Assembly (NCBI GenBank): GCA_039545355.1
Contig: BCJJ01000010.1
Span: 195,085-259,084, forward strand
DNA length: 64,000 nucleotides
Direction of reading: 5' to 3'
Origin: Trichosporon coremiiforme
Taxonomy: Eukaryota > Basidiomycota > Tremellomycetes > Trichosporonales > Trichosporonaceae
Position numbers and translations under genes: made by a program. The notes below the pieces were generated by a model. It worked only from the letters and a program-made list of their open reading frames with translations. It did not search any database and was not told the origin of the DNA. How positions within the stretch are numbered: the stretch's first letter is position 1; each line of letters opens with the position of its first letter. Below, one piece after another: positions 22,192 to 34,287 of this stretch.

Positions 22192-24025
22192 CTACATAGC
22201 CTGGAGGCTCACGTCCATGTCATGCGCGAATCCGCGCAGCGACGTCGCGATAGTCGACTCCTTGCCAAACGCGAGGTCGCAGTAGTCCGCCGCGGCGCGG
22301 AGGTCAGCGATCCGTGCTTTGATCTTGCCCTCGCTGATGCCCGGCCCGTTCTCGGCGATGTACACCGCGATCTGGGCTGCGAGGTTTGCGCTCTCAGCCC
22401 GGAGGAGGGCGATACTGGGATGGTTCCTCGGGTACACCTTGTACGCGCCTTCAAGCGCCTTTTGCGCGTAGGCGAGGGCGGCAGGCTGCGCGGCGGGGAC
22501 GTGGAGGTTCTTCGCAATCGTGTGCAGGCGAAGGAGCGGCCGCGAGCTCGGCGGCATGATCTTCTCCAAGCGCGCGATGACCTCAGCCACCCGGGAGAGG
22601 TCGGTCGGAGCGAGCTGGTCCTGGTCGTCCGCCTCAACGAGCGACAGACCCTCGTTCACCAGGTGACGGAGCGCGTCCGGGCTCACTGTCCACGTAGCAC
22701 CGCATGTCTCGCACTTGACTGTCTCCGAGTCCGACATCTGGCGCAGGTCTGTTGTCAACTACATGTCACCTAGCTTTGACCCACCGGGCATACGGGCCAG
22801 ACCGCCGCACTCATGCAGGAGACAGTTGCGGGGGTCAACCGCGTCGAGCGTGCACGCGGGACACTTGCACTGGAACCCGTACCGCGACAGCAGGTCGCCT
22901 TGCCGCGTCTCCTTGTCGTCCGAGATGTCGACGTACGTCGTGAGCACCTCTTCGCCGGCGGCAATGTCCGCGTTCGCGACGGCGACCATCTCCTTCCCAC
23001 CCCGAGGGAAGACAATCGCCGCGTTCGGGGTACAGCTGTGGTTAAACAGCGCGAGCAAGGGGGACATCGCGACGCCGATCGGTTTCAGGTCGAACGAGCT
23101 CAGCGTAAAAGCGTTGAGGACGAACTGGGATCAGCTACAACGGACTGAAATGAGCTAGTGAGCAGAGTTAACTCACAGAGCGCACGAAGGACATCAGTTC
23201 ATCCTCCTGGAAGCCGTATGGTCCCATGTCGATGAGCTCCAGGTTGTTCGGGTCCTTCGGTGGCTCAGCCGCCCCGACGTAGTAGCTGAGGTGGACCGCC
23301 ATCTGGTCCGCGGCGGGGATGCCATGCACACCGGGTCCCATGTCCGGTCCCTCGGCGTACATCTTCGCAACCTTGGGCCAGTAGTCCGGGTCACGGCCAT
23401 GCTGGTCGCGGTATGCCTTGCGCGTCCACGTCAGGAGGCCAAGGGCGCGCGCGCCCTCTGCTTGAATCCAGGAGTTGTTCAGCCCGTCCTTCGCCTTCTC
23501 GGGGTAGCTCTGCACCCAGAGCTGGCGCACGCGCGTGAGCGCCTTGCACTCTGTCTTGTGTGCCGGCCAGTCGGCCTGCTGGCACGTCGCGCCGCAGTAG
23601 TACACCCCCTTGCAGCCTGAGCATCGCTGCACCGGCTTCAGCAGGTAGCAGTGGTTGCAGTGCAGCTCCATCTTCTGCCCCGCTGGCGGTTCGTACAGAG
23701 CGGGCTTGGACAGCACGCTCACTAGCGGCCTCGTCTTCAGCAGCGTCTCCCCTGAAGTCAGCTACGTCAGCAGCAAGAACAGCTTACCAGCCTTGATATC
23801 CCGTGTCGCATAGAGACCACGACCTCGCTGAGGGGAGGTCTTGACCTCAAGAGGCGAGCCGGCGAGCTCGTCCCGGAACAAGGCATCATCGGGGGATGTC
23901 TCGCTGTTCATCTCGGACCAGAGGTCACCCATCTTGGACTTGAAGAATGGCTCGAACTGCGCGCGCATCTCCTCCGGCACACCAGGGCGCGATGACAGCT
24001 TGACCTCCGACAAGTCAGTCGGCAT
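22192..24025 (-). CDS. SMYD-type SET and MYND domain protein
   Basis: Minus-strand exons 24025-23788, 23751-23177, 23124-22785 and 22748-22192 give 569 codons; introns are 36, 52 and 36 nt. The SET domain starts with GRGLYATRDIKAGE and is interrupted by a MYND zinc finger (HCNHCYLLKPVQRCSGCKG...YYCGATCQQADW..HKTEC). It resumes with NHSCTPNAAIVF, the SAM/substrate motif, and TYVDIS, followed by the cysteine post-SET CKCPAC. This order (S-ET split by MYND, then a helical TPR-like tail) defines SMYD lysine methyltransferases. The tail holds another CxxC (CETCGATW). Likely targets are histone or non-histone lysines. The last intron (22749-22784) has the unusual donor GTGGGT and was placed by frame. 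Confidence 0.85.
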
Positions 24026-24308
24026 GGCGGCGACCGAGAGTTGAACGGGGGATGAAGGCGACGCCGTCGAGAGAAACGTGAATGAAGCAGAGACCTATGC
24101 CGACGACTGAATGGGAACGTGAAAGGGAAGGGGGGAACAAGGAAGACGAAAGTCAAGATCAACATACACGACGCGCAGATGACTGGACCGCGTTTCTGTG
24201 CACCAACTCGCAGCGACCTCCACTTTCGAAAAATATGGGTGGACTGGGTGACGCCATTTGGGTGGCAAAACAGGTAGGTACAACAGGATTAGCATGCATC
24301 TACGACGT

Positions 24309-25530
<1,222 letters not shown>

Positions 25531-25874
25531 GTTGGAACTAGATTCAAAGGAAATGCGAAGTGACAAGATGGGCCAAGTTTCATGACACTGAACATTGCGT
25601 CTTATCTGGAGGCCCTGGTGGCGAATCGCATTTCGATCGTTACGGCCTGGTCACAGGGCGTCGGTCACGGTCACGGACCCACCGCTGCGCCGCCACAGAC
25701 GCGACAGCGCTCCGGAACACCGGGACGGTCCCCACAGTCAGCAATGCATCTGATGCGCTGAAGCTGATGCAGCCGCAGCACCAGTCAATTTCAAGTCGAG
25801 ACTGATTTTCGGGAAACGGGGGGATAGTCGCGCCGGGGCGCAAGCGCACGTGATCAGTCCACTACCTCTGTCAA

Positions 25875-25974
25875 GGGGAAATCGTCTAGTGGTAAGACAC
25901 AGACTTTGCATCTGCCGGGTTCCGGATAGTTAGAAGCGATTGTCTGCAACCGGTGTTCGATTCACCGTTTCTCC
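25875..25974 (+). tRNA. tRNA-Ala(TGC) with a 30-nt intron
   Basis: The 100-bp gene folds into a full cloverleaf. Acceptor stem GGGGAAA pairs with TTTCTCC, with G3:T70 as the only wobble; G3:U70 is the main identity element of alanine tRNA. D arm: GTCT/AGAC with loop AGTGGTA. Anticodon arm: CAGAC/GTCTG, loop TTTGCA+T, anticodon TGC at 25907-25909. T arm: CGGTG-TTCGATT-CACCG. The anticodon arm closes only if bases 25911-25940 are removed, which puts the intron at the canonical position after base 37. The CCA end is not encoded, as expected. Internal A and B boxes are present. A T5 run follows at 25979. Confidence 0.85.
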
Positions 25975-25978
25975 AATC

Positions 25979-25983
25979 TTTTT
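25979..25983 (+). terminator. RNA polymerase III terminator of the tRNA gene
   Basis: Five T residues begin 5 bp after the tRNA 3' end, the normal Pol III stop signal. Confidence 0.7.
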
Positions 25984-26325
25984 CCAAGCTTCCGGCGTCT
26001 CTTCAGCCCGGGAGATGCTCAGGCAGGAGTGTTCATTAGCTCGGACGCTCGGAAACTACTAGCGAGCACGGATGAGGATGAAATGATACTCGGCGATGCG
26101 AGTTTGGGCTAGGGACCGGCCGGTTCGGGCGCGCAGTACGTCATTCTCTAGGGCCAAGCGGGACCGCGCATGCCTAACGGCTCGGCGGGCATAATTAGGC
26201 ATGCAGGATCTACCTCCGTTCCGTCTTCTTCCCTTTAGTGCAACCCAATTCACACACCACCTCGGCGGCGCTGTTAGCTCTGCATCTTAACACCTACAAC
26301 CCCGACATGGACTGAGCAGCCAGCC

Positions 26326-28455
26326 ATGATCATCCCTCCCGACCCAGAAAAGGACCCCCGTCTCTTCGACGCACGATCTCTAGCGTCTGACGGAGACCTT
26401 ATCACTCTCGACGAACCATCGACGCCCGGCCTTGCCTATCACCCCGCGAACGCGCCAAGCGTCCTTCTCTACGACGGCCCCTTCTCCGACGAATATGGTA
26501 TCAACAACCAGTGGGACCCTTTACCACCATATGAGGGACGACAGTCAGCGACCCCGCGAGGGTCGCGGCTCGTGGCCACGACGTCCCGTGCGTCCGGCTC
26601 GTCGTCTCATGGAACACTGCGACGAATCACCCGGTCATCACCAACAGTAGTTGCGACACTACCGGTCAAGGAAGAAACAGAAGGAAACGAGAAACCCAAG
26701 AAGCCATGGTACGCGTACTCTGCCAAGGAGTTGTGGAACAAGCATCGCAAGTGGCACATCGGCCTCGGAATACTGGCGGCGTTCATCATCGCGCTCACGA
26801 TCGGACTAGTCGTTGGATTCACGCAAGGTATGCACCGGCAAAGCGTCGAGCAGAAAAAGGAGCAGCGGAAGAAGAGTCAACAGAATCCCGTTCCCAGCAA
26901 TTCATGGTGGGGCGGATTGCCCAATCTCAACATCACGTACGACTCCGACCGCGATGGACCAATGCCCGAGGACGGCAACATGGCGCACTGCAACCAGTTC
27001 AGCCCGTTGAACAACAGCAACAGCCTCCGACAACTGTCGCTGTCCTCCGACTTTTTTAACCACTTTGTCACGACGTACAACTTTTCTCTCACGCCCCAGA
27101 ATGTGACCTCGAACACGACGTGGGTGAATGCCACCGACTGCAACTCGACCCTTACTCTGCCGCACCCGCTATACTTCTTGGCGCGCGGTCTTGCGTCTAG
27201 CGGAACACTAGAGTTTGTTGGCTCGAACTCGCCCGACGAGGTCATCGAAGGCGGCAACGAGGATTCCGTGCGCGTCGACGTCATTGCGCGAGTGCCCAAG
27301 AATAGGACTCTGGACTCGCTCGCCCGCGTGTGCCACATGTCGCGAAAAGACGGATCGATGGGTATCGGCGTCTACACCCCGATCGAGACGGATGGCGGTG
27401 CAGACGGACCATCGTACCTGCTGAATTCGGTGGGAACACCGGCTTTCCATATCATTGTGCGGTTCCCACCATCCATCCTGAAGAACAGCACGGTGTACCC
27501 GTCACCTGCATTCATCGGCAACGTCTCGTTTGACCTTGCGCAGATGGGGATGCGGGTCGGCAACATGCGGAACGTTGTCCAATTCGGAGACTTTGATGTG
27601 CGAGCCGACACGCGGGGAGGCGGTGTAGTCGTCGATTACCTGGCGGCCGAGACTGCCCGGATCCACGGAGCCGAAGGATCTGTTCAGGGCACATTCAACA
27701 TTTCGTCGTCCTTGGCGATCAACTCGACTTCGGGCACGATCATGGCCAACGTGATCCTGAACGACCCGGACCTGAAGCAGGACAACTCGACGACAGTAAA
27801 GTCAACGATCCCGATGCCGCGCGACGTGTACGAGGACGACAGCGAGTGGGACGACGACGGCAACTACATCGGGACGACCACGTCTTACGACGACGGCGAC
27901 TCGAGCAATAACTCGCTGAAGGAGGCTGCGTCGCGGGCGGCGCGCATCCGGAAGCTGCAGCAGGTTCCCACGCACGAGGTGAACACTACGTTCATGACGA
28001 ACGAGGGCTTCATCTTTGTCGCGTACCTGCACCACCCTCCATCGACAGCTCTCAAGAGCTTTGTCGCATCTCGATCCGGCGTCGTCGACGTCGCGATGCA
28101 CCCGAACTACGTCGGGCCCTTCTCGCTCGCCAACCTCTGGGGCAGCATCCGGTTACCCCCGATAACGCAGCCACTCAGCGACGACCCGTTAAACCTGGGC
28201 CGCATCCGGCGCATGCTCACAGGCAGCATCAGCCTGACGAACACGACCTTTTTCGAGGCGCACGACATCTCTCTGCTCGGGGCGAATAATGCGGCCGCCG
28301 TCGCTGCGCGCGTAACCGGCGCAGCGCTCTGGGCCTTCCCGAACGACGACAGCTACACGGCGCTTTCGACGCAGGAGTCGCCCGAGGCGCGCGGCTCCGC
28401 CTTCGTCGCCATGGCAAACCTCGGCGACTTACAGGTCACGTTCGATGGGCACTAA
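26326..28455 (+). CDS. Single-pass membrane glycoprotein of unknown function
   Basis: One intronless frame of 709 codons. Residues 1-143 are a hydrophilic, Pro/Ser-rich N-tail. Residues about 144-166 (WHIGLGILAAFIIALTIGLVVGF) are one membrane span flanked by basic residues on the N side (NKHRK), predicting a type II protein with about 540 residues outside. The outer part carries many N-glycosylation sequons (NIT, NFS, NVT, NTT, NAT, NST, NKT-like) and a very acidic insert (EDDSEWDDDGNY) near residue 505. No enzyme motif is visible. Large single-span proteins of this kind, with N-terminal tail and LEA/DUF3712-like ectodomain, are common and uncharacterised in basidiomycetes; that comparison is inference. 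The transcript is probably driven from the region shared with the tRNA and sirtuin. Confidence 0.8.
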   Translation: MIIPPDPEKDPRLFDARSLASDGDLITLDEPSTPGLAYHPANAPSVLLYDGPFSDEYGINNQWDPLPPYEGRQSATPRGSRLVATTSRASGSSSHGTLRRITRSSPTVVATLPVKEETEGNEKPKKPWYAYSAKELWNKHRKWHIGLGILAAFIIALTIGLVVGFTQGMHRQSVEQKKEQRKKSQQNPVPSNSWWGGLPNLNITYDSDRDGPMPEDGNMAHCNQFSPLNNSNSLRQLSLSSDFFNHFVTTYNFSLTPQNVTSNTTWVNATDCNSTLTLPHPLYFLARGLASSGTLEFVGSNSPDEVIEGGNEDSVRVDVIARVPKNRTLDSLARVCHMSRKDGSMGIGVYTPIETDGGADGPSYLLNSVGTPAFHIIVRFPPSILKNSTVYPSPAFIGNVSFDLAQMGMRVGNMRNVVQFGDFDVRADTRGGGVVVDYLAAETARIHGAEGSVQGTFNISSSLAINSTSGTIMANVILNDPDLKQDNSTTVKSTIPMPRDVYEDDSEWDDDGNYIGTTTSYDDGDSSNNSLKEAASRAARIRKLQQVPTHEVNTTFMTNEGFIFVAYLHHPPSTALKSFVASRSGVVDVAMHPNYVGPFSLANLWGSIRLPPITQPLSDDPLNLGRIRRMLTGSISLTNTTFFEAHDISLLGANNAAAVAARVTGAALWAFPNDDSYTALSTQESPEARGSAFVAMANLGDLQVTFDGH

Positions 28456-30887
28456 GTCCATTACACTTTGCAGAACCCTGGCTGTATTATACCACACATC
28501 ACATACACTCTCTTTGTATTTGGCGCATTTGACATATGTAAATCTATCGAGTAAACGAGCGCGCCCGCAGAGCGTGCGAGAGCGTACTGCGTGTACCGGG
28601 TGGTTCTTTGCACAGGAGATGTTAGGGAGGTGTACAGGTGTGCCAACGAGGTAGACTGCACAGCCCCCGCGTCTGTCGTGTCCATTTTCGGTTCAACGGC
28701 GACTATTTATGCGCGTCTAACTGACTGCGCGCTGCCAACTTTACTCCGCATTACTCTTTTGTTCCCGACGCACGGTCGACAGTTCGGCCATTCAGCGCTT
28801 ACTAGACCTGCAGCTCGCGAATAGGCTGGTCGGTCGAGCTGGCAAGGAGGAAGGGTTAAGCGACAGAATGCAGAGGTGCGAGCGGTGACCTTGTTGATGA
28901 ACTGCTAAAGGGGCTCGGCGGGGGAGCCGTGCAGATCTAGGAGGGATGGCGTGGGTGGCGTCGAGTTGATTCAGGCGTTGCAGCGCCTACAGGTAATACA
29001 GGTAACATAGGCGCAGCGACCGGTCTGGTCCTCGCTGGCTCGCTCGCTCGCTACTGGCTGCGTCGAGGACTCCTCCCTGCTGGCTGCTTTGGCCAGTCTC
29101 AGCATGTATATCCTTGCGGCATAGCGCATTGGAGGCGCTGGGCCGCTGGGCTGCTGGAAGCTCCTGTGAGGTTACTTTCGTACAGGCCAGCGTAGCCAGC
29201 ACGGTCAGTCGCCACCTGTGGATGTGGCTCGAAATAGCACCAACAGTGCCCAAGAGTCACCGCATGCATCGCATGCCTTTCTATTCTTTACATGCCGCCA
29301 GTACACCGCACTCCTCTCGTCTTGCTGTATAACGTGCGCACATGCAACCCATGCATCCATCGTGCAACAATGAATGGTGGGCAAAAAACTTCTGTCCCAC
29401 TAACGTCTCTCCCTTCGTAAACACAAGGGTGGACCGGTATTCGGCGCTCAATTCGCAAAGGTACAACACAACGTGCCTCCCTCATGCCTGCAACTGGCAA
29501 CCCGCGTTGACGCGGGTGGGTCGCCGCTCAGCAAGTGGAGCAGGAATGTACTCTTCATGGCGTCAGCGCTACGTGCTGCGACTCGGAGCTCAGCGCCGGA
29601 CCCCCACCCTCCTCCGCCAAGCATGTGTTACCCTCCGAATCCAAGTCAAATGCCTGCATACTTTCGGAGGGAGTACTCCGGATACCGTGAGGCTCAAGAC
29701 GGGGGAAGAGCGGAGTCGGCGGGGTCCGGCTGACTGTCTGACTTTTGGGCCAATGAAAGACAATGAAAGAGAGGTTGTGGGAGCAGGGTGTCTCAACTGA
29801 AGAACTAGGAGCCATTGGCCTGCCTTGGCGTTGCACGCGGATGGGTCATGGGAAAGAAAACGATACCGGAGCCGGAGCCGTTACATCCATGGGGGCGCAA
29901 CACGCACGCGTTTGTTGCTCCGATGCACTCACATCCGTGGTTAATCCCGCAAACAAATGGATCGGAGCACCAGAGAGAGGGGCTCGCAGGCTGACCCCCT
30001 GAGACGCTTGCACGTTGTTGTGATGCCGAGCAAGGACGCCGGCGCCAGGTTGCGCTGTGAGGAGGACACTTACGCTCGAGATTTGGCCAGGCACGGTGTC
30101 ACACTTGTTTAACCTTTTGCTCGGCGTCTCTGCCTGGTGTCCGCGCCTCACGATCTGCTCCCAGCAGACGACCGGAGTACACTGTGCTGCAGCCAGGCTT
30201 GGATGTGCCGCAGTGGCAGTTCCGTTCCCCACGCAGGCTCGCCGTGCCCTTCGTGCCCTTCGTGCCTTTCATACCCTACACCGCAGGCAAAAGTCGCCGT
30301 GCCTGGCGGTTTTGACTCTGGCACTCCGGCGAATGGTGGACCGTGCCGTACCCCGCAATCTCGCTCTCACTCTTGATATGTACAGCCCTCTTGCCCTGGC
30401 CGTAGGACCTGCACCACTGCTGCTACTCTTCCTACGCTCGCAAATCATACACGCTTGCACTGCAATACACCTACCTCTCAACGCCCCGCGCCTTCACCCT
30501 GCGTTGCCCCCCTCCCCCCCTGCAATCCTCCAAGCGTAGTGAATCCAACCCTTACTCGAGACGCAGCCGACTCGCAGCAAGACAAGACCACTCCGTCCTC
30601 AATCACTCAACCATTTACCACTTCCGACTCTTTGACTCTTGACTCTTGACTCCTTACACACCGCATAACCAACCCGCAAACGCACGGCCCTCCGCAGCCC
30701 TCAGTTTGCTTCCTCGATCCTCTCTCCCACTCAAAACATCGATCGCACCTTTCAAGTCATACACCTCAACCACCGCAGACAGCTCGAATTCTCCAAACCT
30801 TCTCCCTCCACCCGATCACCGCCTTCAACTCTTCCTCCACCACATCGGACAACCACCTGGCAACAGAGCAACCAGCGACCCCCTGTT
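28456..30887. other. Intergenic, 2.4 kb, no gene supported
   Basis: No motif-bearing frame is seen. From about 30450 to 30887 the plus strand is C/A/T-rich with TTGACTCTTGACTCTTGACTCC repeats, probably the 5' leader of the GT69 gene. A short CTGGGCCGCTGGGCTGCTGG run is at 29140. Confidence 0.45.
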
Positions 30888-33168
30888 ATGGGCCTGCTCT
30901 CAGTGCCCCGCTGGGCGACCAGGACTCTCTCCAACGCAGCGTCCCCCCTTCCGACCACAAAGCTCGCCCCCTCCTCGCCCCTCTACCAGCTCATCCCCTC
31001 CACCGTCGGCGCCCCCTCCCTCTCCAGCTCGGCCAGCGACGACTCCGAGTCGACCTACGCCACCGACCTCGATGAACTCGACCCCGACCACCGCAGCAGC
31101 GGGCGGTCACGGCAGCGTTCGCCGTTTGCGCGCCTCGACCCGCTCGCCGTCACCGCAACACTGCTTGCGATCGGCATGTTCATCGCGCTGCTCATCTGGT
31201 ACCCGTTCCCGACGACCGTACACGCTTTCGTCGCGATTGCCGTCGGTGTTGTCTCTTGGACGATCAGCAGCTGGGCGCGCTCCCTCGCCGGCATCGTGCT
31301 CCGCAAACCGAACTTGTACCGCTACACCGTCCCGCAGATGACGGGGCTGGCCGTCGCGTCCATCATGACTATCTACTGGCTCATCCTCGGCATTCACCCG
31401 CCGGCCGAGGTCGCGCCCGCGCTCAACCTCGACAGCGAGCGCTTCTTCATCGCCGCTAATCTCTACAACAATGAGGACATCATCCCCCGCTGGACGGGCC
31501 AGATCGAGAAGCTGATTGCCCACCGTGAGTTGCCCGTTTTAGACACCCAGACACCCGTAACAGCCGTGACCTTGTGACCCGTGACATCTTTGCTCCGCTC
31601 GGCTCTTGTGCATCGCTGACTCCTCCCAGTCGGGCCGAACCGCACATTCGTGTCCGTCTACGAGTCTAACTCGAAGGACAGCACCCCGGAGCTGCTGCGC
31701 GACTTCGGTGACCGCCTCGACGCCATGGGCGTCCCCCACCGCATCGTGTCGGACGTCACGGAGCGATGGTGGCCGTACGCGACCTCGCCGGAGCGCATCG
31801 GCTTCCTCGCGAAAGCGCGAAACAAGGCGATGGCCCCGCTCCAGTCCGCGAGCAGCGACGTGCGTCTCCCCGAATACGACAGCTACACCAAGGTCCTCTT
31901 CCTGAACGACGTGCTGTTCACGTGGGAGGCGGCGGTCCGGCTCCTCGCGACGAAACACGACGACGACCCAGACTACGACCTTGCATGCGGCATGGACTTT
32001 GGCTCTTCTGGTGAGTGGACGAGAAACATGGGGCTGGGCCGGGAAGCGAAACTGGCGCGAGCGTGATTCGGGGTGGCTGGTCGCCTGGCAGGCCTGGTGG
32101 ACGTTTTTTTTTTTCGCCACCTAGGCCCTTGGCAGGGCGGACGCCTAAGGACGCTGTGCCGTGTCGGTCGGGGAAAGGAAATCTCAGCGGTGGTCGAGCA
32201 ACCGTCCCGTGGCGGTGGTGAGCACCATGGTCATGACAATGAGTGAAGCGACAAGGGGCGGGCCGGGCCGGGTGCATACATATATACTTGTCAGCCGGCG
32301 CGCGAAGGAGGATGTGTGGATACGTCTCCCTTGTTGCCCGCGGCCGACGTGGGCTCCGCACATGACTGATAGGGTTTGGCATTCGGTCTCGCCCCTTTGT
32401 CCAGCTGTCCAATCGCCCACCTGACCACTACCACGATCCCGCCCGGGTTCCTGGCGCCCATTCCCCATCTCCGCTTTCTCGACAGGCACTTCTGAATGGA
32501 ATGCTGACAAACATACAGGCCTGTACGACACCTGGGTCTCGCGCGATGTGTGCGGCGCCCCGACGCGCCCGTTCTGGCCTTACGTCCAGGACCCTGTCAC
32601 GGTGCAGCGCGTGCGCGACGAGAAGGTCTTCCCCCTCGGCGCATGCTGGAACGGCATGGTCGCCTTTCCGACAAAGCACTACCTGTACCGCCCTGGCAAG
32701 GCCGCGCCTGCGGAGCCGATACGGCAGCTCTCGAAGCGGGGGTGGAAGATGGTCGACAACTCGACGTACGAGGGTGGACGCATGTCTCCCGCTCTCACAG
32801 AGCCGATCCTCTTCCGCACCTCCGGCATCGACGCGTGCGACCACAGCGAGTGCTTCCTGTTCAGCTACGACCTGCACCGGCTGTATCCCGAGGGCTCTGG
32901 GGGCCCGAAGATCTGGATGAACCCCTCCGTGCGCACCGCATACGAAGAGCGCTGGTACCGGTGGAACAACTACGTCCTCCGCGTGCCCATGGTGCGCTGG
33001 TGGGTGCGCAACTGGAGCCACGGGCTGCCGTTTGAGGCCATCGACTGGCTCTGGGAACGTCTCTCGAGACATCGGGATTTGTGCACTTGGGCAGCGTTTG
33101 AGAAACACGCACCCGAGAGATGTCCCAGGTTGCCGGGCGCGCCGAAGAACCCGTGGTACATTGGTTAG
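30888..33168 (+). CDS. GT69 alpha-1,3-mannosyltransferase, CAP59/CMT1-like
   Basis: Exons 30888-31524, 31630-32010 and 32519-33168 give 555 codons; introns are 105 and 508 nt. A Ser-rich cytosolic tail of about 80 residues is followed by hydrophobic segments (TATLLAIGMFIALLIWYPF, FVAIAVGVVSWTI, GLAVASIMTIYWLILGI). The lumenal catalytic part begins at NLDSERFFIAANLYNNEDIIPRW and includes FVSVYESNSKDSTPELL, RNKAMAPL, KVLFLNDVLFTWE and CGMDFG. It continues with LYDTWVSRDVCG, CWNGMVAF, and the end block NPSVRTAYE. These are signature blocks of the cryptococcal capsule-associated mannosyltransferase family GT69. Cryptococcal CMT1 transfers mannose from GDP-mannose in alpha-1,3 linkage. A role in extracellular polysaccharide or glycan assembly in the Golgi is inferred; family members are not restricted to capsule-forming species. 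Confidence 0.9.
32011..32518 (+). other. Long intron (508 nt) of the GT69 gene
   Basis: The intron has GTGAGT and CATACAG ends and a CTGAC branch site close to the acceptor. It includes a T11-12 run near 32105. No open frame or RNA gene is recognised in it. Confidence 0.7.
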
Positions 33169-34287
33169 ATCATAGATGAGGTTGTAGTTCTTGGTTCTTG
33201 TATGTGTACGCATTGATGCAGCTTTAGCATGGACTGGAGCCAGGCGCCAGAGGGGTGGAAGCGCGAGGGTGCGAGAGAGGCCGGCGCGGCGAGCGGGGAG
33301 ACCGAGAGCGTGGAGGTCTCTTGTGGAAGTGCAATGGGTCAGAAACAAGATGACAGAATCAGGCGGCGCTCTTACGGTGCAGAGATAGCTGGCGATCGGC
33401 GGGGGCCACGTCAGTCGTTTAATGATGCACCTGAGCAGATGAGTTTGATCATTGTAGGAAGCGGTTGTTACAGGGAATGCGGTGAGCCGCGGGAGGAGCA
33501 ACGACGCGCCGATCTGGCCGGTCACGGTTCATTCCACGACTAAGGCTGCTTCTCTCCTTCTAGTCGCAGAGGGAAGGGAACGTTGCCCATTGGGTCCTGC
33601 ATCTCATTCCTTTTCATTGCGACATTACGTAGGCCGTCCGCCTTGTTATAGATTAGGTATGGAGGGCACGAAGAGCAGCATGAATGCAATGATATCGGCT
33701 GCATTCAGACTTCTGGTCGGACCGTTTCTCGGGCCGGACCACTATAGGGGAGCATGGAGCCAACACGTGGCTCTAGCGTGCAAGCGACCCAGCTCCCAAT
33801 CATGGACTGTCGACGCAGCCCAACCCAACCGGTCGCTCGCTACACTCATCGGCCAAGGGCTCAAGGGCTCATCTCGACCATCCCTCACCCATACTCACTC
33901 GCTCGACGCTCGACGCCATCAGCCATCTCATCTGGCATCCATCTGACATTTCCCTATCTTTTCACAACACACTGCAGTTGACTTGTCAAACTAGTCACTT
34001 TGCTCTCTCCCTCGCCCCGCACGCTCGCCTTGCTCGCCTTCGCTCTCGGCTCGGTCGAAAAGCGCCTTCCACACCTTCCACACCTTCTTCACTTTCCTTC
34101 CAACATCCGGCGTCGCCCACACCGACTTCTCCAGCACCTCATCCCCCCCCTCTAACTTGTCTCTTTCCCCCCTCTCCCTTCCTCTCTCCGACAGTACGCT
34201 GCGCGCGTCGACCACTCCCGGACATCTACCCACTGACCCCCACCTAACCCCCACCCACCCACCCAACTCCCACCAAAAGGCAGCGCC
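33169..34287. other. Intergenic, 1.1 kb, promoter and leader of the AP180 gene
   Basis: No gene is seen. From about 33990 to 34287 the plus strand is strongly pyrimidine-rich (CTCTCCCTTCCTCTCTCCGACAG), a leader type seen before highly expressed fungal genes. A 5'-UTR intron ending at one of the CAG sites is possible but not provable. Confidence 0.45.

Larger units (their letters stand above)
25531..26325. other. Divergent promoter region containing a tRNA gene
   Basis: This lies between the sirtuin (-) and the membrane glycoprotein (+). Apart from the tRNA-Ala at 25875-25974 I see no gene. Confidence 0.5.
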
